Assembly: GCA_000955875.1 (NCBI GenBank)
Contig: JYOE01000026.1
Location: forward strand, 62,001-126,000
Length of the DNA stretch: 64,000 nucleotides
Direction of reading: 5' to 3'
Source of the DNA: Terrabacter sp. 28
Lineage (GTDB): Bacteria > Actinomycetota > Actinomycetes > Actinomycetales > Dermatophilaceae
Positions 16,525 to 25,443 of this stretch are shown one piece after another. The translations under genes were made by a program, and so were the position numbers. The first letter of the stretch is position 1. Each line of letters opens with the position of its first letter. The notes below the pieces were generated by a model that saw only the letters and a program-made list of their open reading frames with translations, did no database searches and was not told the DNA's origin.

Positions 16525-17187
16525 ATGTCCAACGTGGCGACAGCATCAGCAGTTCCTTCAAGCGCAGTAGCGAGTTCGGCCCACCACGGACCGGCGACCC
16601 GCCCCAACATGGTTGCCGTCGGCACCATCGTGTGGCTCTCCTCGGAGCTCATGTTCTTCGCGGGTCTCTTCGCGGTGTACTTCCAGCTCCGATCGGTGCG
16701 CGGCGACCTCTGGGCCACGCAGACCGAGAAGCTGAACCTGCCCTTCGCGAGCGTCAACTGCCTCGTGCTCGTCATCTCCTCCGTGTGGTGCCAGCTCGGC
16801 GTCTGGAAGGCCGAGCGCGGCCAGAAGGCCCGCACCGGAAAGCTGCTCGACCTCAAGGGCTGGGGGATGCGCGAGTGGTACGTCCTCACGTACCTCTTCG
16901 GCGCGTTCTTCATCGCCGGCCAGGTCATGGAGTACGCCGAGCTCGTCCACGAGAACGTGACGCTCAGCTCCGACGCGTACGGCTCCGTCTTCTACATGGC
17001 GACCGGCTTCCACGGCCTCCACGTGACCGGCGGCCTCATCGCGTTCCTGCTCATCATCGCCCGCACGTTCACGACCCGCCGCTACACGCACGCGAACGCC
17101 ACTGGCGCCGTCGTGACGTCGTACTACTGGCACTTCGTCGACGTCGTGTGGATCGCCCTCTTCGCGACCATCTACATCCTGCGCTGA
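16525..17187 (+). CDS. ctaE: Cytochrome c oxidase subunit III
   Basis: Membrane subunit of the aa3 oxidase. The 220 residues contain five transmembrane helices, the five-helix form usual in actinobacteria. Family features include SSELMFFAGLFAVYFQLR, a Glu in the third-subunit lipid pocket region (GQVMEYAEL), YMATGFHGLHVTGGLIAF and YYWHFVDVVWIALF near the C-terminus. ATG 16525 follows a GGGA stretch. It heads the ctaE-qcrC-qcrA-qcrB cluster, the standard actinobacterial arrangement in which the oxidase subunit is transcribed with the bcc complex it docks to. Confidence 0.96.
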   Translation: MSNVATASAVPSSAVASSAHHGPATRPNMVAVGTIVWLSSELMFFAGLFAVYFQLRSVRGDLWATQTEKLNLPFASVNCLVLVISSVWCQLGVWKAERGQKARTGKLLDLKGWGMREWYVLTYLFGAFFIAGQVMEYAELVHENVTLSSDAYGSVFYMATGFHGLHVTGGLIAFLLIIARTFTTRRYTHANATGAVVTSYYWHFVDVVWIALFATIYILR

Positions 17188-17262
17188 CCTGCGCAACCGT
17201 TTCGCCCTCATGAGCGCATCGCCTCACCCGACCACCACCACCATGGACGACAGGACCCCACA

Positions 17263-18072
17263 GTGAACGCCTTGGCCGCCCGACGTCGACACCCCGCCGC
17301 GATCGCGGTGCTGCTGCTGATCGGCCTTCTCGTCACCGGTGGCGCCTACTCCTTCCTGGCGCCCAAGGATGCCAACGCCGCCGCCCCGACGGCTGCCGCC
17401 GACGCGGTCTCCGAGGGCAAGGACCTCTTCGTCGCCAACTGCGCGTCGTGCCACGGCATCAACGCCCAGGGCACCAAGTCCGGCCCCTCCCTCGTCGGCG
17501 TCGGCGCCGCATCGGTCGACTTCCAGGTCGGCACCGGCCGTATGCCGCTCGCGGGCCCGAACGTCCAGGCGCCCGTCAACAAGGTGAAGTTCGACGACGA
17601 GCAGATCGCAGCCCTCGCCGCGTACGTCGCCTCGCTCGGCCCCGGCCCGTCGGTGCCCGAGAGCAAGTGGACGACCGTCCTCGAGCCCGGCACCCCCGAG
17701 AACAACAAGGCGATCGCCGAGGGCGGCGAGATCTTCCGCGTCAACTGCGCGATGTGCCACAACTTCGCCGGCGCCGGCGGCGCCCTGACGCGTGGAAAGT
17801 ACGCTCCCGCGCTCGACCAGACGACGCCCAAGCACATCTACGAGGCGATGGTCAGCGGCCCCCAGTCGATGCCGGTGTTCAACGACACCAACCTGACGCC
17901 CGAGGCCAAGCAGAAGGTCATCTCCTACCTCAAGGCGCAGGAGTCGCAGACCAACGTCGGCGGCCTCACGCTGGGCAACCTCGGCCCCGTCTCCGAGGGC
18001 CTGTTCGCGTGGGTGTTCGCCCTCGGCATCCTCATCGGCTGCGCCGTCTGGCTCGGCAAGAAGGCCGCATGA
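17263..18072 (+). CDS. qcrC: Di-haem cytochrome c subunit of the bcc complex
   Basis: Carries electrons from the Rieske/cytochrome b core directly to the aa3 oxidase, replacing soluble cytochrome c. The 269 residues show an N-terminal signal-anchor helix, two c-type haem motifs (CASCH near residue 61 and CAMCH near 163), Met ligands in the downstream loops (RMPLAGP, SMPVFND), and a C-terminal anchor helix (FAWVFALGILIGCAVWLG). Two haem domains in one chain are diagnostic of actinobacterial QcrC. GTG 17263 is preceded by AGGA; 75 nt separates it from ctaE. Confidence 0.97.
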   Translation: MNALAARRRHPAAIAVLLLIGLLVTGGAYSFLAPKDANAAAPTAAADAVSEGKDLFVANCASCHGINAQGTKSGPSLVGVGAASVDFQVGTGRMPLAGPNVQAPVNKVKFDDEQIAALAAYVASLGPGPSVPESKWTTVLEPGTPENNKAIAEGGEIFRVNCAMCHNFAGAGGALTRGKYAPALDQTTPKHIYEAMVSGPQSMPVFNDTNLTPEAKQKVISYLKAQESQTNVGGLTLGNLGPVSEGLFAWVFALGILIGCAVWLGKKAA

Positions 18073-18121
18073 CCCCGCACTGCATCGTCCAGATCACGCA
18101 CGACGACAGGACCACGACCCG

Positions 18122-19231
18122 ATGAACGACCACGAGACCACGGACCACGGGACGAGCACCGCGCTCGTCCCTGCCGCCGGCGACGGGCACGACCTGCTCC
18201 CCGCGTCGATGATCCGCGACGCCGACCAGTTCGAGAACCCGGGCCTGCCGCCGCACGTCCACCGCGCCGCCGACGACCACCCCGACGCCGCCAAGCGCGC
18301 CGAGCGCCAGGTCGCGACGATGTTCGGTCTCTCGATGCTCGCGACGCTGGTCTTCCTCGTCAGCTACTTCGCGATCCCCGACGAGGCGACCTTCTTCTTC
18401 CCCGGCATCGGTGTGGCGAAGACGCAGAACGTCGTGCTCGGGCTCTCGCTCGGCTTCGCCATCTTCCTCATCGGCATCGGCGCCGTGCACTGGGCCAAGA
18501 CGCTCATGTCCGACGAGGAGATCGTCGAGGAGCGCCACCTGCAGGCCTCCACCGGCGAGCAGCGCGCCAAGGCCGTCGCCATGGTCACGGCCGGCGTCGA
18601 GTCGACGCAGCTGACGCGTCGTCCCGTCCTCAAGTACACCCTCGGCGGAGCGCTCGGCCTCTTCGCCCTCCCCCTCGGCCTCCAGGTGGCCGGCTCGCTC
18701 GGCCCGGTCAACGTCGAGGAGCTCAAGCACACGATCTGGGACCCCGCCGAGAACGGCGGCAAGCCGATCCGTCTCATGCGCGACCCGGAGATGACCCCGA
18801 TCCGCTTCGACGAGGTCACCAACGGCTCGGTCTTCCACGTGATGCCCGAGACCCTGCAGAAGCACATCGACGAGGGCAAGCACGTCCTCGAGGCCAAGGC
18901 CAAGGCCGCGGTCATCCTCATCCGCCTCGACCCCGACAAGATCAAGGTGCAGAAGGCCAAGGACTGGGGCGTCGACGGTGTCGTGGCCTACTCCAAGATC
19001 TGCACCCACGTCGGCTGCGCGGTCGGCCTGTACGAGCAGCAGACGCACCACCTGCTCTGCCCGTGCCACCAGTCGACCTTCGACCTCACCGAGGACTGCG
19101 CAGTCATCTTCGGCCCGGCCAAGCGGCCGCTGCCGCAACTCAAGATCACCGTGGACGACGCGGGCTACCTCGTCGCCCCCGAGGGCTTCCACGAGCCCGT
19201 CGGACCGAGCTTCTGGGAGCGTGCGCGATGA
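18122..19231 (+). CDS. qcrA: Rieske iron-sulfur subunit of the bcc complex
   Basis: Holds the 2Fe-2S cluster that takes electrons from menaquinol. The 369 residues have a hydrophilic N-terminus, three transmembrane helices (about 67-85, 98-122, 175-195) as usual in actinobacteria, and a C-terminal Rieske domain with both cluster-binding motifs CTHVGC and CPCHQS followed by GPAKRPLPQL. A helical insertion (about residues 228-270, including MPETLQKHIDEGKHVLEAK) sits within the Rieske head. Start ATG 18122; the gene ends overlapping qcrB by ATGA. Confidence 0.97.
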   Translation: MNDHETTDHGTSTALVPAAGDGHDLLPASMIRDADQFENPGLPPHVHRAADDHPDAAKRAERQVATMFGLSMLATLVFLVSYFAIPDEATFFFPGIGVAKTQNVVLGLSLGFAIFLIGIGAVHWAKTLMSDEEIVEERHLQASTGEQRAKAVAMVTAGVESTQLTRRPVLKYTLGGALGLFALPLGLQVAGSLGPVNVEELKHTIWDPAENGGKPIRLMRDPEMTPIRFDEVTNGSVFHVMPETLQKHIDEGKHVLEAKAKAAVILIRLDPDKIKVQKAKDWGVDGVVAYSKICTHVGCAVGLYEQQTHHLLCPCHQSTFDLTEDCAVIFGPAKRPLPQLKITVDDAGYLVAPEGFHEPVGPSFWERAR

Positions 19232-20985
19232 GCACCACCGACACCCGTCCCGCCGACGCCCTCCGCGCCGGCGACCGCCAGGCAGACGAACGCGCCTCCG
19301 CCACCAAGCCGCTCGGCGGCATCGCCGGCTGGGTCGACGACCGGGTCGGCGCCGCCAAGGGCGTCTCCTTCCTCGCGAAGAAGGTCTTCCCCGACCACTG
19401 GTCGTTCATGCTCGGCGAGATCGCGATGTACTCGATGATCGTCTGCCTGCTCACGGGAGCCTTCCTCACCTTCTGGTTCGTCCCGAGCGCCAGCCAGGTC
19501 GTCTATGACGGCAGCTACATCCCGCTCCAGGGCATGACCATGTCCGACGCCTACCGCTCCACGCTCGACATCTCGTTCGACATCCGCGGCGGCCTGCTCA
19601 TCCGGCAGATCCACCACTGGGCCGCGCTGATCTTCGTCGTCTCGGTCTTCGTGCACATGGCCCGAGTCTTCTTCACCGGCGCCTTCCGCAAGCCGCGCGA
19701 GATCAACTGGGTCTTCGGCACCATCCTGTCGCTGCTCGCCTGCATCGAGGGCTTCGCCGGCTACTCCCTGCCCGACGACCTGCTCTCGGGCACCGGCATC
19801 CGCGCCATGAACGGCTTCATGCAGTCGGCCCCGGTCATCGGGTCCTACCTGTCCTACTTCGTCTTCGGCGGTGCGTTCCCGGGCGAGGCCATCATCCCGC
19901 GCCTCTACTCCGCGCACGTGCTGCTCATCCCGGCGATCCTCGTGGGCCTCTTCACGGCACACATCCTGCTCGTGTTCGTGCACAAGCACACCCAGTACCC
20001 CGGCCCGGGCCGCACGAACAACAACGTCGTGGGCTACCCGCTGCTGCCCGTGTACATCGCCAAGGCCGGCGGCTTCTTCTTCATCGTCTTCGGCGTGATC
20101 ACGCTCATCTCGGCGGTCGTGACCATCAACCCGATCTGGGCGTACGGCCCCTATGACCCGTCGCCCATCACCGCCGGCTCCCAGCCGGACTGGTACATGG
20201 GCTTCGCCGACGGGGCGCTGCGTCTGCTCCCCGGGTTCCTCGAGTTCGAGACGTTCGGCTTCACGTGGAGCATGAACATCTTCCCGGGGTCGCTCGTCCT
20301 GCTGCCCGTGATGTGGACGATCATCGGGGCCTACCCCTTCGTCGAGGCCTGGGTCACGGGCGACAAGCGTGAGCACCACCTGCTCGACCGCCCGCGCAAC
20401 GCACCGACGCGCACCGCGATCGGCGTCGCCGGCATCACGATGTACGTCGTGCTCTTCCTGGCCGCCGGCAACGACCTCATGGCCATCAAGCTGCACCTGT
20501 CGATCAACGACATCACCCAGACGCTGCGCGTGCTCTTCTTCATCGGGCCGCCCATCGCCTTCTGGATCACCAAGCGCATCTGCCTGAGCCTGCAGCGGGC
20601 CGACCGCCAGAAGGTGCTCCACGGTCGCGAGACCGGCACGATCTGGCGTCACGCCGACGGCAAGTTCGAGGAGATCCACGCGCCGCTCACGCCGCAGGAG
20701 CGCTGGGTCCTCGTCCAGCACGAGTCGCCCGAGCCGCTGCAGCTCACCGCGGGCACCGACGCCAACGGCGTCGACAGCCCGATCGCCCGCAAGGAGCGCC
20801 TGCGCGCGAAGTTCTCGAACTTCTACTTCAGGGACCGCGTCGCGCCAGCCACGCCGAGCGAGCTCGAGGCCGCGCACCACGAGCACGACGACCACGCCGC
20901 CGCCCCCTCGGGCGAGCACGAGGCCATCGAGGCCGGCGGTGCGGGCCGGGAGCGCGAGACCATCAAGGCGCGCAAGCACGACTGA
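19228..20985 (+). CDS. qcrB: Cytochrome b subunit of the bcc complex
   Basis: Quinol-oxidising core with two b haems. The 585 residues include the haem-ligand helices with paired His (RQIHHWAALIFVVSVFVHM and SAHVLLIPAILVGLFTAH), the Qo-site PDWY motif (actinobacterial form of PEWY), and a long hydrophilic C-terminal extension of about 150 residues typical of actinobacteria. This subunit is the target of imidazopyridine-type inhibitors in mycobacteria. ATG 19228 overlaps the qcrA stop, so translation is coupled. A strong terminator hairpin follows. Confidence 0.97.
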   Translation: MSTTDTRPADALRAGDRQADERASATKPLGGIAGWVDDRVGAAKGVSFLAKKVFPDHWSFMLGEIAMYSMIVCLLTGAFLTFWFVPSASQVVYDGSYIPLQGMTMSDAYRSTLDISFDIRGGLLIRQIHHWAALIFVVSVFVHMARVFFTGAFRKPREINWVFGTILSLLACIEGFAGYSLPDDLLSGTGIRAMNGFMQSAPVIGSYLSYFVFGGAFPGEAIIPRLYSAHVLLIPAILVGLFTAHILLVFVHKHTQYPGPGRTNNNVVGYPLLPVYIAKAGGFFFIVFGVITLISAVVTINPIWAYGPYDPSPITAGSQPDWYMGFADGALRLLPGFLEFETFGFTWSMNIFPGSLVLLPVMWTIIGAYPFVEAWVTGDKREHHLLDRPRNAPTRTAIGVAGITMYVVLFLAAGNDLMAIKLHLSINDITQTLRVLFFIGPPIAFWITKRICLSLQRADRQKVLHGRETGTIWRHADGKFEEIHAPLTPQERWVLVQHESPEPLQLTAGTDANGVDSPIARKERLRAKFSNFYFRDRVAPATPSELEAAHHEHDDHAAAPSGEHEAIEAGGAGRERETIKARKHD

Positions 20986-21005
20986 GGCGCACCAGGCTCC
21001 ACCTC

Positions 21006-21039
21006 GAAGGGGCGCGACCCGCACGGGTCGTGCCCCTTC
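21006..21039 (+). terminator. Terminator of the ctaE-qcrCAB operon
   Basis: Two 16-nt arms starting GAAGGGGC, with a 2-nt loop and one G-T pair, 20 nt past the qcrB stop. Confidence 0.8.
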
Positions 21040-21060
21040 GGCGTGTGTGAGACTGCATCC

Positions 21061-21414
21061 GTGGTCCAGCTCTCCGAAGCCGAGTTCGACGAGGCCGTCG
21101 GCGATGCCCTCGACTCCATCCCCCCGGGCCTGGCGCGTGCCATGGACAACGTCGTCGTGCTCGTCGAGGACGAGCCGCCGGCCGACGACCCCGACCTGCT
21201 CGGCGTCTACGACGGCACTCCCCTGACGGAGCGCGACGGCTGGTGGGCCGCTGGGGCGCTGCCCGACCGCATCACGATCTTCCGCGGGCCGCTCCAACGG
21301 ATGTGCGAGACGGGCGACGAGCTGCGTGAGGAGATCGCCATCACCGTGGTGCACGAAGTGGCCCACCACTTCGGCATCGACGACGACCAGCTGCACGAGC
21401 TCGGCTGGGGCTGA
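21061..21414 (+). CDS. Minimal metallopeptidase-family protein (HEVAHHFG)
   Basis: 117 residues, a small zincin-like fold (DUF1025/metallopeptidase family). The zinc motif HEVAHHFG sits near residue 97 in EEIAITVVHEVAHHFGIDDDQLHELGWG, supplying the HExxH pair plus a further His; the short chain lacks a clear third-ligand helix beyond it. An acidic N-terminal helix (LSEAEFDEAVGDALDSIP) is typical. Predicted cytosolic. The start is GTG 21061, with an extended but imperfect -10 (TGAGACT) six nt upstream. It lies just after the qcr terminator and is independently transcribed. Confidence 0.85.
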   Translation: MVQLSEAEFDEAVGDALDSIPPGLARAMDNVVVLVEDEPPADDPDLLGVYDGTPLTERDGWWAAGALPDRITIFRGPLQRMCETGDELREEIAITVVHEVAHHFGIDDDQLHELGWG

Positions 21415-21484
21415 GGGGACGGGCACAGGCCGGGCCGTTCGAGCCGGCCCCCCGTTACGCGTGCACGAGGGGTGGACAGAACCC

Positions 21485-21513
21485 TTTACCAGGCCTCCGA
21501 GGAGGTCTAACGT
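21485..21513 (+). promoter_or_regulatory. Promoter TTTACC-N17-TAACGT of a short transcription unit
   Basis: The -35-like TTTACC and -10 TAACGT have the ideal 17-bp spacer. Transcription would start near 21520. The -10 is identical to the one before the desulfurase-like gene at 26505. Confidence 0.6.
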
Positions 21514-21548
21514 CGAGGGACACAACCGATCGGACGGAGGTGCCCTGG

Positions 21549-21593
21549 ATGTTCACTCCCATACGATCGCACTGCGAGCCCGAAGGGCCGTGA
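21549..21593 (+). CDS. Possible 14-residue peptide in a short terminated transcript
   Basis: ATG 21549 lies 8 nt after a strong CGGAGG and encodes MFTPIRSHCEPEGP before TGA. A second frame running to TGA at 21610 would give a basic peptide (HSHTIALRARRAVKSSDD) but has no standard start codon near the ribosome site. The unit has its own promoter and a perfect terminator, so it is either a small peptide gene, a leader peptide, or an sRNA of about 117 nt. I do not recognise it. Confidence 0.4.
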   Translation: MFTPIRSHCEPEGP

Positions 21594-21608
21594 AGAGCAG
21601 TGACGACT

Positions 21609-21636
21609 GAAGGGGAGGGCGCGCGCCCTCCCCTTC
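21609..21636 (+). terminator. Perfect 28-bp palindromic terminator
   Basis: Self-complementary across all 28 bases (arms GAAGGGGAGGGCGC and its complement). It closes the short unit starting near 21520. The remaining gap 21637-21827 holds no gene I can support. Confidence 0.8.
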
Positions 21637-21827
21637 GTCATGTCCGGAGCCGGTGCGGGCCCTCGCACCAGGCGCGGGACCACCGGGATTTTCGATCCGA
21701 CTCGCCACCATTTGCACCGAATCGTCCACAGCCACAAGGGGATCGAGGCATGGACGGTGCGCGTCCCGACCGGCAGACTGTGACTACGTAGGGGGATGGT
21801 CCACTCGGGGATCGAGAAGGATTCGCC

Positions 21828-23192
21828 GTGTCCCAGAAGGCTACGACCTCGCTCAACAGACGACTGCTGCCGCGTCGACGCACTGCCTCGCTCGGCTGGG
21901 CCCTCGTGGTCCTGCTCGCGCTCGCGATCCCCGTCCTGCTGCTGGAACGCACCGGGGTCCTCTCCGGCCTGCCGGTGCTGCACGTGCTGTCGCTGGCCAC
22001 CGGGCTCATCGCGCTCTCCCTGCTCGTGGCGGCGTTCCTGCTGCCGTCGCGGGTGCGCACCCTGACGACGCAGCTGGGGATCGAGCGGGTGCTGCGGGCG
22101 CACCGGGCCCTGGCGATCGGCACGGGCGTCATCGTGCTCGCGCACCTCGTCTTCGCCGTGGCCCACTCCCCCAAGGGTCTCGCGCTGCTCGACCTGCGCG
22201 ACGCCCCGCCGAGGGTGTGGTTCGCCCTCACCGCCACCGTCTCCCTCCTCGCCATCGTCGGGCTCGCCTGGACGCGCCGGCGTCGACGGCCGCGCTACGA
22301 GGGCTGGCGGCTCTCGCACATCATCTTGGCCAACGTCGTCGTGCTCGCGACCGCCATGCACGTGTGGCTGCTCGACGACCTCGTCAACAACGCGCTGGTC
22401 CTGCTGTGGTTCTCGGTGCTGGCCCTGGTCGTCGTGGGCCTGTGGGTCTACCGGTGGTGGTGGCGTCCGCGACGTCAGCGACAGAACGCGTACCTCATCG
22501 ACGAGATCCGGCAGCACCCGGACAGCTCGGCGACGCTCGTGCTCCACGCAGACGGGCACGACGGGGTGCCGTTCCGGCCCGGCCAGTTCGCCTTCCTCAA
22601 GATCGGGTCGTCCCCGCACGTGTTCGAGGAGCACCCCTTCACGATCGCGTCCGCGGCCACCGAGCCGTGGCGCAAGGAGTTCACCATCAAGGCCCTCGGT
22701 GACTTCAGCGAGCTCGTGAGCGGCATGAGGGCGGGCCGCCGCGTCTACCTCGACGGCCCGCACGGCTCGTTCACCGTCGACGGCCTCGCCTCCGAGGCCA
22801 TCGTCCTCATCGCGGGCGGGGTCGGGATCACGCCGATGCTCAGCATGGTTCGCACCCTCGCCGAGCGCCGCGACGAGCGCCCCATCGTCCTCTTCGTGGC
22901 GGGTCGTACCGCCGACGACCTGCTGCACCGGGAACGCCTCGACGGCGTCGTGCACGACCTCGACCTGCACATCGTGGAGATCCTGGAGGAGCCGCCGGAG
23001 AGGTGGGACGGCGAGGTCGGCTGGCTCAACCGCCCCATGCTGAAGCGCCACCTTCCGGCACGGCGTCGGAAGCTGCGCATCGACTACTTCATCTGCGGTC
23101 CGGGGCCCATGGTGGCCGCCGTGACCCGCACCCTGGAGGGTCTTGGGGTGCGCAACAGCCGCATCCACACCGAGCTGTTCGACGTCGTCTGA
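21828..23192 (+). CDS. Ferric reductase-like transmembrane flavoprotein (ferredoxin reductase family)
   Basis: 454 residues. The N-terminal half has six transmembrane helices of the ferric-reductase/NOX type with candidate haem His residues (LRAHRALAIG, VLAHLVFAVAHS, LSHIILANVVV, ATAMHVW). From about residue 225 a FAD-binding barrel follows (FRPGQFAFLKI, EEHPFTIAS) and then an NAD(P)-binding module (IAGGVGITPMLS, DYFICGPGPM). It would pass electrons from NAD(P)H across the membrane, to ferric iron, oxygen or another acceptor. GTG 21828 has GAAGGA six nt upstream. A hairpin terminator lies between it and the convergent ctaF. Confidence 0.9.
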   Translation: MSQKATTSLNRRLLPRRRTASLGWALVVLLALAIPVLLLERTGVLSGLPVLHVLSLATGLIALSLLVAAFLLPSRVRTLTTQLGIERVLRAHRALAIGTGVIVLAHLVFAVAHSPKGLALLDLRDAPPRVWFALTATVSLLAIVGLAWTRRRRRPRYEGWRLSHIILANVVVLATAMHVWLLDDLVNNALVLLWFSVLALVVVGLWVYRWWWRPRRQRQNAYLIDEIRQHPDSSATLVLHADGHDGVPFRPGQFAFLKIGSSPHVFEEHPFTIASAATEPWRKEFTIKALGDFSELVSGMRAGRRVYLDGPHGSFTVDGLASEAIVLIAGGVGITPMLSMVRTLAERRDERPIVLFVAGRTADDLLHRERLDGVVHDLDLHIVEILEEPPERWDGEVGWLNRPMLKRHLPARRRKLRIDYFICGPGPMVAAVTRTLEGLGVRNSRIHTELFDVV

Positions 23193-23218
23193 CAGGGCGA
23201 CCGGACGGAGAACGACAA

Positions 23219-23247
23219 GGGGCCCGGTCGCCGAGCGACCGGGCCCC
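23219..23247. terminator. Bidirectional terminator between flavoprotein gene and ctaF
   Basis: Perfect 13-bp arms GGGGCCCGGTCGC around CGA. An extra copy of the inner right-arm sequence GCGACCGG lies upstream at 23197-23204. Confidence 0.75.
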
Positions 23248-23277
23248 TCCTCGACCCTGCCGGGCCGGACTGTCTTT

Positions 23278-23679
23278 TCAGATGGAGTACTCGCCGTGGA
23301 AGGACTCGAACACCCAGAGGCACACCGCGACGACACCGAAGAACGCGCCGATGATGAACAGCCACCAGCCGACGGCGAGACCGGCGAACATGATGGCGCC
23401 CGAGCCCGCGAGCCACAGCGGCGTCCACGAGCTCGCGACGAAGTAGCCGTAGTTGCCCTCGGCGTCCTCGATCTCACCCGACGCGTTGTCCTCGGGACGC
23501 AGCGGCAGCTTCTTGCCGGTCATCCAGAGGTAGAAGCCGCTGAGAGCGAAGAGCAGGGCGGTGAGCACCAGGGCGGTGACACCGATCGGCTCGGACCACT
23601 TGGACCAGAAACCGTAGATCAGCGTGACGGGCACGAAGAAGACGAACAGGTACAGGAAGAGCTTGGTCTCGACGCGCAT
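23278..23679 (-). CDS. ctaF: Cytochrome c oxidase subunit IV, actinobacterial type
   Basis: Small fourth subunit of the aa3 oxidase, 133 residues, four transmembrane helices (about 8-24, 34-52, 82-100, 104-124) with a charged loop (GKKLPLRPEDNASGEIEDAEGNYG, shown in part by motif only). Actinobacterial CtaF is needed for assembly of the oxidase in supercomplex form. It begins 3 nt after the ctaD stop and is the last gene of ctaC-ctaD-ctaF. Confidence 0.94.
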   Translation of the reverse strand: MRVETKLFLYLFVFFVPVTLIYGFWSKWSEPIGVTALVLTALLFALSGFYLWMTGKKLPLRPEDNASGEIEDAEGNYGYFVASSWTPLWLAGSGAIMFAGLAVGWWLFIIGAFFGVVAVCLWVFESFHGEYSI

Positions 23680-23682
23680 CGG

Positions 23683-25443
23683 TCAGTCCTCACGCCTCTC
23701 GGTGCTGGTGGCCCGCTCGGAAGCCACGTCGGCCGGCCCCATCACCTGGACGAGGGTGTTGCGGTCTGCGATCGGGGCCCCACCGGCCACCGACTCGGGG
23801 TGGTGCAGGTCGAACGCCGGGCGCTCGGAACGGATGCGCGGCAGCGACGTGAAGTTGTGGCGCGGCGGCGGGCAGGACGTCGCCCACTCGAGCGAGGCGC
23901 CGTAGCCCCACGGGTCGTCGGACTTCACGAGCGGTGCCTTCTTCCACGTCTTCCACACGTTGTAGACGAACGGGATCATCGAGGCACCGAGCAGGAAGGC
24001 GCCGACGCTGGAGACGATGTTCGCCGCCTGGAAGCCTTCCTCCGGCAGGTAGTCGGCGTAGCGACGGGCCATGCCCTCGACACCGAGCCAGTGCTGGATG
24101 AGGAAGGTCATGTGGAAGCCGATGAAGAGCATCCAGAAGTGGATCTTGCCGAGCGTCTCGTCGAGCATCCGGCCGGTCAGCTTGGGCCACCAGAAGTAGT
24201 AGCCGGCGAACATCGCGAAGACCACGGTGCCGAAGACGGTGTAGTGGAAGTGCGCGACGACGAAGTAGCTGTCGGAGAGGTGGAAGTCGAGAGCCGGGCT
24301 GGACAGGATGATGCCGGTCAGGCCGCCGAAGAGGAAGGTCACGAGGAAGCCCATGGACCACAGCATCGGCGTGGCCATGACGACCTTGCCGCCCCACATC
24401 GTGCCGATCCAGTTGAAGAACTTCACACCGGTCGGCACGGCGATGAGCATCGTCATCACCGAGAAGAACGGTAGGAGCACTTGTCCGGTGACGTACATGT
24501 GGTGCGCCCAGACGCTCGCCGACAGCGCCGCGATGGCGATGGTGGCGAAGACCAGCGTCTTGTAGCCGAAGATCGGCTTGCGGGAGAAGACCGGCAGGAC
24601 CTCGCTGATGATGCCGAAGAACGGCAGCGCGATGATGTAGACCTCCGGGTGGCCGAAGAACCAGAAGAGGTGCTGCCACAGCATCGCGCCGTTGTTCTCG
24701 GCGTCGAAGATGTGCATGCCGAACCGGCGGTCACCACCGAGCGCGAAGAGCGCCGCGGCGAGGATCGGGAAGACGAGGATCGCGAGCAGCGAGGTGATCA
24801 GCACCGTCCAGGTGAAGATCGGCATGCGGAACATCGTCATGCCGGGCGCACGCAGGCAGATGATCGTCGTGATGAAGTTGACGGCGCCGAGGATCGTGCC
24901 GAAACCACCCATGGCCAGACCGAAGACCCAGAGGTCACCACCGAGGCCGGGGCTGTAGCTGACGTCGGAGAGCGGCGCGTAGGCGAACCAGCCGAACGCG
25001 GCGGCACCCTGCGGCGTGAGGAAGCCGACGGACGCGATGAGGCCACCGAAGAGGTAGAGCCAGTACGCGAACATGTTGAGGCGCGGGAACGCGACGTCGG
25101 GAGCCCCGATCTGCAGCGGCATCACGGCGTTCGCGAAACCGGCGAAGAGCGGCGTCGCGAAGAGCAGCAGCATGATCGTGCCGTGCATCGTGAAGAGCTG
25201 GTTGTACTGCTCGGGGTTGTCGACGACCTGCAGGCCCGGCGCGACGAGCTCGGCGCGGATGATCAGCGCCATGAGGCCGCCGAGCAGGAAGAAGACGAAC
25301 GAGGTGATGAAGTAGAGGTTGCCGATGACCTTGTGGTCGGTCGTCGTGACCCACTTCACGAACGTCTGCCCCTTGGCCAGTCGCGGCCGGGACGCGGTGA
25401 GGGACGGGGACTGCGCCTCACGGTTGAGCGTTGCGGACGTCAT
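23683..25443 (-). CDS. ctaD: Cytochrome c oxidase subunit I
   Basis: Catalytic core with haem a, haem a3 and CuB. The 586 residues have 12 transmembrane helices and the expected ligands: MHGTIM (haem a His), WFFGHPEVYI (CuB His and the cross-linked Tyr, with the K-channel Glu position), WAHHMY (two CuB His) and VAHFHYTV (haem a3 and haem a His). The D-channel entry is seen as LGAVNFITT. The C-terminus extends about 60 residues into the cytoplasm. ATG 25443 shares its A with the ctaC stop (TGATG), so translation is coupled. Confidence 0.98.
   Translation of the reverse strand: MTSATLNREAQSPSLTASRPRLAKGQTFVKWVTTTDHKVIGNLYFITSFVFFLLGGLMALIIRAELVAPGLQVVDNPEQYNQLFTMHGTIMLLLFATPLFAGFANAVMPLQIGAPDVAFPRLNMFAYWLYLFGGLIASVGFLTPQGAAAFGWFAYAPLSDVSYSPGLGGDLWVFGLAMGGFGTILGAVNFITTIICLRAPGMTMFRMPIFTWTVLITSLLAILVFPILAAALFALGGDRRFGMHIFDAENNGAMLWQHLFWFFGHPEVYIIALPFFGIISEVLPVFSRKPIFGYKTLVFATIAIAALSASVWAHHMYVTGQVLLPFFSVMTMLIAVPTGVKFFNWIGTMWGGKVVMATPMLWSMGFLVTFLFGGLTGIILSSPALDFHLSDSYFVVAHFHYTVFGTVVFAMFAGYYFWWPKLTGRMLDETLGKIHFWMLFIGFHMTFLIQHWLGVEGMARRYADYLPEEGFQAANIVSSVGAFLLGASMIPFVYNVWKTWKKAPLVKSDDPWGYGASLEWATSCPPPRHNFTSLPRIRSERPAFDLHHPESVAGGAPIADRNTLVQVMGPADVASERATSTERRED

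Noticed and set aside
19165..21525. 786-codon minus-strand open frame across qcrB and qcrA
   Set aside because: A shadow of the qcr genes, with no recognisable domain.
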